From: Candidatus Heimdallarchaeota archaeon
GTDB lineage: Archaea > Asgardarchaeota > Heimdallarchaeia > Heimdallarchaeales > Kariarchaeaceae
DNA length: 6,945 nucleotides
Assembly: GCA_015522385.1 (NCBI GenBank)
Contig: WAMJ01000191.1
Coordinates: 1-6,945, forward strand
Reading direction: 5' to 3'
In this document: positions 1 through 6,336 of the stretch, piece after piece
Numbering within the stretch: position 1 is the first letter of the stretch
Layout: each line of letters opens with the position of its first letter
Notes under the pieces: model-generated
Database searches by the model: none
Told to the model about the DNA's origin: nothing
The model's input: only the letters and a program-made list of their open reading frames with translations
Made by a program: the position numbers and the translations under genes

Positions 1-2069
1 AGACCCCGATTGACTTCAAGCTTACACCCAGAGATCTCGGGATTGTCGAGACGATGGACATAACTTCAAGTCTTCAGAGCGACTCTTCCAACGTCGACAT
101 TACCATTAATCTGGCATATAACTTCACCTTTGCAACAGATGTCAGCATTTCTGTTGGTATGAACTTCGAATTTGAATACACCGATACTGTGTTGATAGGT
201 GATGGTAACCTTGAGTTCACATTCTCTCAACAACGGTATAACCTTGGAAGAATTACCCCTGCCTATGTCTCTATTTCATTGTCATATCTCTACTGGGACA
301 CTTTCATAGATAAGACACTGCAAATTGATACATCTTCACTTGTACTGAATGCTACTGCTGTTTCTTTATCGGCAGATGTGTCACCTTCAGAACTATCTGT
401 CGATGTGAATGTCGATGCTTACGTCTCTTCGAGGTTCTTCTTTGTCACCTATGTTATTGATGAACTGGGTACCGTTGTTGGGCCATGGAATCCCGCAGAA
501 CAGGCAACTCTTACATCAGGTGACAGTTACACCTTGTCGCAGACGATCCGGAGCACTCAACTCTACCGTGCGCAGCAAAACTCTAAACTTTACTTGATTG
601 CAGAGGTTTGTACAGAGGATGCGTTCTGGCAGGACAACTGTCAGATTGCTTGGATGGAAGTACCAACTCTTCCAGAACCATCGGTTTACGTTAATCTCAA
701 TACACTCTCCCCCATCTTCGAGAATACGGACGATGATCCACGTTATGATATGTCCATTTACAATATCCCTGTGAAAATCGATGAAGTAGGTCAGTACTTC
801 CTTGATCTCTATATATCTACAGGACTGGATCTTATTGCTTACCAAAGTAAATCAGTTGACGGACCTTACACTGGGGATGTCACGTTTACTGTCCCTGCGA
901 AACAACTCGCAGAATGGGGTTCAGTGGAGTACCTCGAGACTTTCGTTGTTCTTGTAAATATTGAAACAGGTGAACAAATCGAAGAGTTCTCCCCCAGATT
1001 CACCCCTACTGATCTAGAAGATCTACAGGGATCTCCAATCCAGATAACTTGGGTCAATTTAGACACAGTAACCCTCGTCTCCGAAGGAAGGTGGGGTGTG
1101 GATGTAACGCTCGATGTAAGCTCACTTGACTCAGTCAATGAGGGGGTGATCTTCGCAGTAAGGCCTGTTTATGTTGGAGGATTTGGTGGAATTCTAGGGG
1201 AGCACGATACTCAGTATGTCACGGGTCTAACTCTTGGAACCCAGACAATAAGGGTTGAATTTACAGACAGATCGGGTTTGTTCCCTTCAGATTATGATTA
1301 TATATACGTGGATGATGTATTTGTCATTAGTCCGACAGAAGGAAGGCTCTCGAGATATTCCTCATCTAGTTATAGTCATGAGTACGGGTCGTCCTATACG
1401 CCGAATCCAATTTCGCAGATATCAACAGTTGGAATATCCGATTATGTGCAACAGGGGAATTACTTGGACTACACGTCCTACTACATGGATCCCACGGGGA
1501 ATATCGATTCAGATGATAGAGTTTCCTATGAAGTTCTTTCAATTACTGGTAATAATTTGAGGGTAAGAAAGAGCTCTGCTTTTGGCGAGGAGATCATAGA
1601 TTACTCCGTCAATGATCGCGCAGACACAACATCGCCTGGAAATTATCTTGACTTCATGCTCGATCCCTCAGAGATCAAAGCTGGGACTTGGATACGTGTT
1701 GGGGAAGATGATATGTACGTTGGTGAGAAAGTGATGATCACAGTGGGTGAGAATGAATACTTGGTCTGGGCTCTAGAAGGTGAGAACCAAATCCTGTTCT
1801 TCGATAGCCAGACAGGTGTATTCCTGAAGAGTGTTGCAACTTTTCTAGTCATAAACGAGATCACCTACTCTAACATCTCCGATCTCGACCTACCAGAGAA
1901 CCCGTATTTCACTGGAACGACCTCAACACCAACTATGGTCTCTACATCTACCACAACCGTCGATCAGTCTACAACTGAGGATTCACCACTACTTTTCTCA
2001 GCCATGATGCTCGCTTTAGCCCTAATAGCTTTACGGAGGAGATTGAGTAGTTCTAGGAAATCCAACTGA
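1..2069 (+). CDS. Large secreted, C-terminally membrane-anchored surface protein, 5'-truncated by the window (paralogue of the next gene)
   Basis: The frame is open from the window edge (first full codon at 3) to the TGA at 2067-2069, giving 688 visible residues. The ATG at 54 is not the real start. Codons 3-53 already match the neighbouring paralogue (T-P-I-D-F-K-L-T-P-R-D-L here, L-P-V-D-L-G-L-T-P-L-D-L there), so the gene begins upstream, probably by about 650 codons if the paralogues are equally long. The protein is beta-rich with no catalytic motif I recognise. Visible elements in order are: a Cys pair with nine residues between (codons 609 and 639); a degenerate Asp loop N-T-D-D-D-P-R-Y-D (723-749); a conserved S-P-I-Q-I ... 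V-S-E-G-R-W segment (about 1030-1100); a Ser/Tyr-rich patch (about 1350-1400); a membrane-proximal module with F-D-S-Q-T-G-V-F-L (about 1800); a Thr/Ser stalk (1911-1982); one hydrophobic helix (1983-2033); and a tail beginning R-R-R. A cell-surface location is well supported. The biological role is unknown. Confidence 0.9.
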   Translation, partial: TPIDFKLTPRDLGIVETMDITSSLQSDSSNVDITINLAYNFTFATDVSISVGMNFEFEYTDTVLIGDGNLEFTFSQQRYNLGRITPAYVSISLSYLYWDTFIDKTLQIDTSSLVLNATAVSLSADVSPSELSVDVNVDAYVSSRFFFVTYVIDELGTVVGPWNPAEQATLTSGDSYTLSQTIRSTQLYRAQQNSKLYLIAEVCTEDAFWQDNCQIAWMEVPTLPEPSVYVNLNTLSPIFENTDDDPRYDMSIYNIPVKIDEVGQYFLDLYISTGLDLIAYQSKSVDGPYTGDVTFTVPAKQLAEWGSVEYLETFVVLVNIETGEQIEEFSPRFTPTDLEDLQGSPIQITWVNLDTVTLVSEGRWGVDVTLDVSSLDSVNEGVIFAVRPVYVGGFGGILGEHDTQYVTGLTLGTQTIRVEFTDRSGLFPSDYDYIYVDDVFVISPTEGRLSRYSSSSYSHEYGSSYTPNPISQISTVGISDYVQQGNYLDYTSYYMDPTGNIDSDDRVSYEVLSITGNNLRVRKSSAFGEEIIDYSVNDRADTTSPGNYLDFMLDPSEIKAGTWIRVGEDDMYVGEKVMITVGENEYLVWALEGENQILFFDSQTGVFLKSVATFLVINEITYSNISDLDLPENPYFTGTTSTPTMVSTSTTTVDQSTTEDSPLLFSAMMLALALIALRRRLSSSRKSN
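1911..2066 (+). other. C-terminal stalk, transmembrane helix and basic tail of the first surface protein
   Basis: A Thr/Ser-rich low-complexity stalk (1911-1982) leads into a hydrophobic stretch starting S-P-L-L-F-S (1983-2033), then R-R-R-L and a short basic tail. The order of stalk, short motif, helix and Arg cluster is typical of archaeal surface-protein anchors and resembles sorting signals handled by archaeosortase-like enzymes. The paralogue has the same layout with I-P-L-F-F-S at the same place, so P-L-x-F-S may be a recognition motif. No sortase gene is in the window, and a plain transmembrane anchor explains the sequence equally well. Confidence 0.7.
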
Positions 2070-2078
2070 AATCGAGAT

Positions 2079-2138
2079 ATTCAAATTAATTCCGTAGTAT
2101 ACAGCACCAATTATTCCATAAATCACTTAAATTTGAAT
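2079..2138. repeat. Widely spaced 9-bp inverted repeat (ATTCAAATT / AATTTGAAT)
   Basis: The arms at 2079-2087 and 2130-2138 are perfect reverse complements separated by 42 nt. They begin 10 nt after the stop codon of the first surface-protein gene. The arms are almost entirely A/T and the region is AT-rich, so chance is a real alternative. A weak post-transcriptional hairpin or a pair of regulator half-sites is possible. Confidence 0.3.
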
Positions 2139-2222
2139 GATTCACAGTACGTGTCAATAATCTTTCTGTGTTGAAAACTTGGTTAGTGGGGTTATAGGGT
2201 GTGCATTATGCCATCTTGTAGT

Positions 2223-2237
2223 GAAAATATTTAATAA
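2223..2237 (+). promoter_or_regulatory. Putative archaeal BRE/TATA promoter of the 1339-residue surface protein gene
   Basis: A purine-rich BRE-like G-A-A-A-A-T (2223-2228) runs into the TATA-like TTTAATAA (2230-2237). The box begins 29 nt upstream of the GTG at 2259, the distance expected if transcription starts at or next to that codon. This supports both a leaderless mRNA and the GTG start. The alternative TTG at 2238 directly abuts this box and would be upstream of the predicted transcription start. Confidence 0.55.
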
Positions 2238-2258
2238 TTGATCATAGTTACATTATTC

Positions 2259-2336
2259 GTGAAATACTCGGTACTAGCAATTCTCTCTCTACTTGCATTT
2301 ACTTCTATTTTTTCCAGTTTTTCTTACCTGCCACAA
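2259..2336 (+). other. Signal peptide of the 1339-residue surface protein
   Basis: One basic residue follows the start (K2), then a hydrophobic core of about 16 residues rich in Leu, Ala, Ile and Phe, then a polar Ser/Tyr/Pro/Gln segment. This is a Sec-type signal with cleavage probably between residues 20 and 26. No lipobox cysteine is present, so it is not a lipoprotein. Confidence 0.8.
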
Positions 2337-5300
2337 AATGGAACAGCTGTTTCGACGGATAGTGTTAATTCCGTTCTGGATACATACCAATCTCCTGTTT
2401 CGAGATTTTCTCCTGATTCGGTGATCCCTGAAAAATCACCTTCCGAGAATTCGAAAAATCCACTATCTTCCATCGTTATGGAGTCTGTGAGAGACAAGAA
2501 TCAGGTCGTATTACAACAGGGAAACATCTCTTCGGATCTTCCCGAAGAGCAGTTTGAAGATTATGAGAGTGAAAATGAGACTACTGCGGATTTCGGGATT
2601 AGCAGTGTATTCCAAAATGGTGACTTCACTGTGACGAGTCTAAGGGCATTCCCTCTGAACTACACGGATGGATCTGGTTTTGAGAGTCTGCGTGTAGTTA
2701 TGGGATATTCCTCTCCTATTTGTGGTCTGGCAGTGCACGCCACACTCTACGCTGATGTGACGATCACAACCGCCTACGGTGTCTCATCGCCAGGGCAATC
2801 GAAAGTTACCATTGACTTCTCTGGAGCGGACATCTACAACAGCACGGATAGTTCAATGTGGAGCGTGACCTTCGACATCACTCTGTACTGCTCCTCGGTA
2901 AGGCAATTAAGCTTTGATGTGGAACTCCCAGGGGTGTACTCATCACAGGATTTCTACTCCCCGAATATTGAAATTCTGTCACTATCAACGAATTCGGTGG
3001 ACTCGGACGATGACAACGTCGTGGACGGTATCCTCTACAATTTTACCCTTAACATGCCAGTCTTAAAGTACAATATTTACTCCTTCGACATGCAGGGTGG
3101 ATGGTACCGTACGTACTATATTGAGAGTAACATTGTCCCGTTCGGACCTATAGAAGGCTCATCAGTTCAGAGCTACCTCAGCGTAGAACTGGAATCAGGT
3201 CTGACGAGGTGGTTTGATCTCGGTCTATCCGAGTTTACCGACTGGGAGGTGAGCACAGCAGAATTCGGGATGCAGGACATTGTCATACTTCCGCGTGACA
3301 CGGACGGTAATGGGAGGTTTAACATAATCGATGTTGAGGTCACCTCACTATTTATAGATGCGGGATATTCCTTCTTCTCCGTAAGTGCCTATATCACCGG
3401 GACAGGTGATCTGTTGACGTGGTATGGCGGATACGTGGATAGCGAGGGACTCGTAACTGTGACTGCTGAGATCCCGCTTTTCAGGGGTTACAACGTGACC
3501 CTCTTGCTCTCCGGATCCTCCGGTGGAATCAGAGCTCAGCAGATTGTTGACACGATAATCACCAACAATTTTGAGTATCCTATTGGTGAGATCTTGGACA
3601 CCAAGATCGAGCTATTCAATGAGGCATACTACCTCTCGGTTAACTTCACTGCTGAGATGGCCGACTTCTACGATTTCAAAGGATCGGTCTTCACTCAAGA
3701 CGGAAGATTACTTACAAAACTTAGATATGCTACTAGGGGATACTTCGTCAGCAGAGCAGGAACTGTTATGCAAGGTCGTTTTCCTCTTGATCTAGAATAT
3801 TCGTACTCCGGAAATGTGCGGGTGATCCTGACCGCGAGGAGTCTGCCATACTACTTTACTTCAATACTGTCCTTCCCCGCAGACATCGTATTGGATGAGG
3901 TTGGCAATTTGACCGTGGACGTCAATGTCTCTGACGTAGTGGTAGATAATCGGACATTAGCTAAGGAGATCACGGTAGGTCTCACTCCTACTGCCCAATC
4001 TACGATAATAGTTGCTTTGTTGGATCCGACTGGAACCTATGTGTACAGGTCTAAGGAGAGAGTCTCGAATGACAACCCATTCTCAACTACTACTGCTCTG
4101 ACAATCTCTCGCATCCTCTCGGTAGGCTTCATAGATGGGTACTCCATCGATGTCTCAGAATACACCGAAGGTAAGTTGATTTCAAAATCGGTGCTTCCGG
4201 TTGATTTAGGTCTCACTCCTCTAGACCTTACTGTCAATTCCAGTATAGACGTGAGTTCAGAACTTCAGTATAACTCTACGTCGGTCATCATCGAGACTAC
4301 TATTGACTACAATTTCACATTCCTCGCAGAAGTAGAACTTACCAGTTCTGCACACTCCTTGGGGTATTCTTCCTCGATCAGTGCTAACTTCTCAGGAGTA
4401 GGAAGTGTACAGGTCACGAGTGTCTTCCCCCGGAACATCCTCGATGATCAGCTATTGCTGAGAATGCAGATTGACACGGACTATCCCACTGGTTTATCCG
4501 AGCGAACAATGGTGAGATACTCAAGGTTTGATGTGAGTTCGCTCAGAATGCCAGCTTCCAATGTATCCTTGACCATCAAATTATTGGAGCACTCGATTGA
4601 TGCAACCATGTCGGTTGAGTACTTAGCTTACCTCATCTATCGGCAAGGTTTTGTCATATTCTCGGAGGATGGTAGTTATTTTGACAGTATTGGGTTCACG
4701 ACTACAATCGGGGGTGCTCCTGGAATTACCCAAACACAGAGTTATGTATTCGATACCGACAGACTCTATAGGACTCAACAGTCTTCAGATCTGTACATCG
4801 CTGCTGTATCTTGTGTTGACAACGGTGAAGATTTGAGTAACTGTGAAGTGGATAGTGTTCTTATCCCTCCTCTTTCTTCTCCTGTGAGCTACATCTCCGG
4901 AACGGAGATCTCGGTTTCGTTTGTCGACACGGATCGTGATGGGTTGCTAGACTGGGCAAGATTCGGCGTACTTGTCAAAATTGGAAGAGCAGGTACATAC
5001 CAACTCAATCTGAATATCATGAATGGGTTCCATTTTCTCCTATACGGTTCTGTGGAGGTGGAGGTCACTAACTCATTATTCGGGGAGGTTATCATACAGG
5101 CCTCTACTCTACCGTTGGGAAACTGGAATTCATTAAGGGCTTTGACTGCTCTGGTCAGCCTAGTAGATGCTCAGGCAGAAGAGGTTGTCGACTTGACGCA
5201 GATGGAGTTACCTGAAATAGACCTATCTGGTCTCCAGTCCTCCCCTATCCAGATTATTTACTCTGACCTCGACAGGGTATACAGAGTGTCGGAGGGAAGG

Positions 5301-6278
5301 TGGGCGATAGATCTCACAATCGACGTCACCGATGATATCGAGGTCGGTACGATCTTGGGAATCAATTCCTACTTCGGAGTCAGTACCTTGAGGGTCTCAC
5401 GTGGTTCAGAAGCGACGTACATCGGTGCGCTTCCTCTAGGCTTGCAGACACTAAGGGTAGAATTCAGTGAACCTGATTTCTCTTATTATGACATAGAATT
5501 CGACTACTTATTTGTACAGGATGTATTAGTTGTGAGCCCTCGTCATGGTCTAATAGCTCGGTACTATCCCGGTAGTGCAGAGCACTTCTTCGGATCTCCC
5601 TATTTAGATAACAGTATTATTGGCATCACTACAATTGGTTTCCCACAGGATCTTGCACAGGGCGACTACGCAAATTACACTGTCTCTACTCCCTCCGATC
5701 CATCGTATGAGAGGAAATATATATCGTACTTAGTCGATACGGTCTCGGAGGACACTATTGGTCTAACGTATTATGGCATCTCTGACTCCTCATCCGACAC
5801 ATTTAACAGAACTGACCGATCCCGGATCCCAAGTTCGTCTGGAAATGGATTCTACACTGATTTTGCTCTTGACCCCCTTGCACTTGAAGCAGGTATGTGG
5901 GTAAATATCGGCTGGTCTATTATGTTCGTCAAGGAGCGGGTCTCTATCAGCGTTGGTGAGCACTCCTACAGTGCGTGGGTTCTTGAGGGAAGAGACTTCG
6001 TCGCCATGTACGACAGCGTTACTGGCGTACTCCTGTATATATTTGCTCTCAATGGTCGAGTAGTGGAGATCACTCACTCTAACATCCCTAGCTTAGGGTT
6101 ACCAGAATTTCCATTCCTCAACACTACGACAATTTCCCCAACCACCACTACGACAACCTCTATCCCAGAAACCTCTTCAGAATCAACCAGTGAAAGTATT
6201 CCTCTCTTCTTCTCAATTTTCACTCTCGCGGTTATTGTCTTTGGTGTAATAAGTCGTCTCAAGCCAAGGATTAGATGA
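2259..6278 (+). CDS. Giant secreted, membrane-anchored beta-rich surface protein with Asp-rich putative calcium loops (1339 aa)
   Basis: Start GTG 2259 is chosen because it gives a textbook signal peptide (M-K-Y-S-V-L-A-I-L-S-L-L-A..., cleavage near residues 20-26) and lies 29 nt after a TATA-like box. TTG 2238 would add seven residues before it; a TAA directly precedes that TTG. Residues about 27-115 are a Ser/Glu/Asp-rich low-complexity linker. The rest is beta-rich, with three Asp loops resembling calcium sites: D248-S-D-D-D-N-V-V-D256, D347-T-D-G-N-G-R-F-N-I-I-D358 and D890-T-D-R-D-G-L-L-D898. Each is followed by a V-rich strand pattern ending near G-x-Y. Cysteines occur only as C155, C211, C852 and C862, suggesting two disulfides. 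About 19 N-x-S/T sequons suggest heavy N-glycosylation. Residues from about 646 onward are homologous end-to-end with the upstream gene. The C-terminus is a Thr-rich stalk (from about 1288), a helix (1314-1331) and the tail S-R-L-K-P-R-I-R. No enzyme motif was seen. An adhesin or envelope-structural role is inference. Confidence 0.9.
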   Translation: MKYSVLAILSLLAFTSIFSSFSYLPQNGTAVSTDSVNSVLDTYQSPVSRFSPDSVIPEKSPSENSKNPLSSIVMESVRDKNQVVLQQGNISSDLPEEQFEDYESENETTADFGISSVFQNGDFTVTSLRAFPLNYTDGSGFESLRVVMGYSSPICGLAVHATLYADVTITTAYGVSSPGQSKVTIDFSGADIYNSTDSSMWSVTFDITLYCSSVRQLSFDVELPGVYSSQDFYSPNIEILSLSTNSVDSDDDNVVDGILYNFTLNMPVLKYNIYSFDMQGGWYRTYYIESNIVPFGPIEGSSVQSYLSVELESGLTRWFDLGLSEFTDWEVSTAEFGMQDIVILPRDTDGNGRFNIIDVEVTSLFIDAGYSFFSVSAYITGTGDLLTWYGGYVDSEGLVTVTAEIPLFRGYNVTLLLSGSSGGIRAQQIVDTIITNNFEYPIGEILDTKIELFNEAYYLSVNFTAEMADFYDFKGSVFTQDGRLLTKLRYATRGYFVSRAGTVMQGRFPLDLEYSYSGNVRVILTARSLPYYFTSILSFPADIVLDEVGNLTVDVNVSDVVVDNRTLAKEITVGLTPTAQSTIIVALLDPTGTYVYRSKERVSNDNPFSTTTALTISRILSVGFIDGYSIDVSEYTEGKLISKSVLPVDLGLTPLDLTVNSSIDVSSELQYNSTSVIIETTIDYNFTFLAEVELTSSAHSLGYSSSISANFSGVGSVQVTSVFPRNILDDQLLLRMQIDTDYPTGLSERTMVRYSRFDVSSLRMPASNVSLTIKLLEHSIDATMSVEYLAYLIYRQGFVIFSEDGSYFDSIGFTTTIGGAPGITQTQSYVFDTDRLYRTQQSSDLYIAAVSCVDNGEDLSNCEVDSVLIPPLSSPVSYISGTEISVSFVDTDRDGLLDWARFGVLVKIGRAGTYQLNLNIMNGFHFLLYGSVEVEVTNSLFGEVIIQASTLPLGNWNSLRALTALVSLVDAQAEEVVDLTQMELPEIDLSGLQSSPIQIIYSDLDRVYRVSEGRWAIDLTIDVTDDIEVGTILGINSYFGVSTLRVSRGSEATYIGALPLGLQTLRVEFSEPDFSYYDIEFDYLFVQDVLVVSPRHGLIARYYPGSAEHFFGSPYLDNSIIGITTIGFPQDLAQGDYANYTVSTPSDPSYERKYISYLVDTVSEDTIGLTYYGISDSSSDTFNRTDRSRIPSSSGNGFYTDFALDPLALEAGMWVNIGWSIMFVKERVSISVGEHSYSAWVLEGRDFVAMYDSVTGVLLYIFALNGRVVEITHSNIPSLGLPEFPFLNTTTISPTTTTTTSIPETSSESTSESIPLFFSIFTLAVIVFGVISRLKPRIR
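3000..3026 (+). other. Asp-rich putative Ca2+-binding loop 1
   Basis: Residues 248-256 read D-S-D-D-D-N-V-V-D, with Asp at loop positions 1, 3, 5 and 9, as in thrombospondin-type-3 or EF-like calcium loops. It is followed by a beta pattern (F-T-L-N ... Y-N-I-Y) that is repeated after the other two loops. Calcium binding is inferred from the motif only. Confidence 0.5.
3297..3332 (+). other. Dockerin/EF-like putative Ca2+-binding loop 2
   Basis: Residues 347-358 read D-T-D-G-N-G-R-F-N-I-I-D. The ligands at positions 1, 3, 5 and 12 fit a canonical 12-residue EF-hand/dockerin loop, the best match of the three. The following V-E-V-T ... A-G-Y segment matches the strand pattern after the other loops. 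There is no second dockerin repeat or cohesin partner, so it is probably a structural calcium site in a beta-sandwich. Confidence 0.55.
4926..4952 (+). other. Asp-rich putative Ca2+-binding loop 3, degenerate in the paralogue
   Basis: Residues 890-898 read D-T-D-R-D-G-L-L-D, followed by F-G-V-L-V-K-I ... G-T-Y. The aligned place in the upstream paralogue is N-T-D-D-D-P-R-Y-D (723-749), where the first Asp is Asn and Gly is Pro, followed by I-P-V-K-I ... G-Q-Y. The fold element is kept while calcium ligands are partly lost there. Confidence 0.5.
6120..6275 (+). other. C-terminal Thr-rich stalk, transmembrane helix and basic tail of the 1339-residue protein
   Basis: A stalk rich in Thr, Ser and Pro (residues about 1288-1313, with a run of six Thr) precedes I-P-L-F-F-S and an 18-residue hydrophobic helix (1314-1331), followed by S-R-L-K-P-R-I-R. 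This places the bulk of the protein outside the cell with a very short basic cytoplasmic tail. The stalk is likely O-glycosylated. The layout copies that of the upstream paralogue. Confidence 0.75.
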
Positions 6279-6306
6279 TAGAAAAACTCCTAGGGCTACT
6301 CTACAA

Positions 6307-6314
6307 TTTATTAA
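6307..6314 (+). promoter_or_regulatory. Putative TATA box of the LysE-type exporter gene
   Basis: TTTATTAA begins 30 nt upstream of the GTG at 6337, nearly the same sequence and spacing as the box before the 1339-residue gene (TTTAATAA, 29 nt). It implies a leaderless transcript and separate control from the surface-protein gene ending at 6278. The upstream BRE-like part (C-T-A-C-A-A) is weak. Confidence 0.45.
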
Positions 6315-6319
6315 TCAAA

Positions 6320-6334
6320 ATACATTCAATGTAT
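6320..6334. promoter_or_regulatory. Perfect 15-nt palindrome, candidate operator
   Basis: ATACATT-C-AATGTAT has 7-bp arms around a single base. It lies between the TATA-like box (6307-6314) and the GTG at 6337, where a bound dimer would block transcription initiation in archaea. The one-base loop makes an RNA hairpin unlikely, which favours a protein-binding DNA site. The regulator is not in the window. Confidence 0.45.
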
Positions 6335-6336
6335 AT

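Larger units (their letters stand above)
2070..2258. other. AT-rich intergenic region between the tandem paralogues
   Basis: This 189-nt gap holds no convincing gene; the only start codons in it open frames of about ten codons. It contains the putative promoter of the downstream gene near its 3' end, a second TATA-like stretch, T-T-A-A-A-T-T-T, at about 2127-2134, and a 9-bp inverted repeat (2079-2087 and 2130-2138). No strong GC-rich hairpin followed by a T-run was seen, so the terminator of the upstream gene is undefined. Confidence 0.6.
4194..6278 (+). repeat. Segment duplicated in the upstream gene (protein-level tandem paralogy)
   Basis: The 694 residues encoded here align collinearly with the 688 visible residues of the upstream gene. 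Anchors in order are: L-x-L/P-x-D-L with Y-N-F-T-F; L-Y-R-x-Q-Q; C-x9-C; the Asp loop with V-K-I; L-Q-x-S-P-I-Q-I; V-S-E-G-R-W; L-G-x-Q-T-x-R-V-E-F; D-x-x-T-G-V-x-L; and the stalk, helix and basic tail. Nucleotide identity is low, so the duplication is old and was not recently homogenised by conversion. Confidence 0.85.

Noticed and set aside
516..1138. Two minus-strand frames of 90-109 codons within the first gene
   Set aside because: They are antisense to a region conserved between the paralogues and show no family features.
2160..2237. Very short start-to-stop frames in the intergenic gap (for example GTG-TTG-AAA near 2168)
   Set aside because: They have about ten codons or fewer, no promoter spacing and no conservation evidence.
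3297..3332. True dockerin domain
   Set aside because: Only one loop of the canonical duplicated pair is present, without the dockerin helix pattern, and it sits inside a beta-rich region.
5790..6077. Minus-strand 95-codon frame containing a C-x-x-C-like pair
   Set aside because: It lies wholly inside the conserved C-terminal module of the 1339-residue protein, whose + frame is supported by paralogue homology; it is a shadow.
6125..6160. ACC/ACT/ACG-rich run as a DNA repeat
   Set aside because: It encodes the Thr-rich stalk with mixed codons and has no regular DNA unit, so protein composition explains it.
6279..6300. CCTAGG palindrome after the stop of the 1339-residue gene as a terminator
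   Set aside because: A 6-bp self-complementary site without a loop or a T-run does not make a terminator stem.
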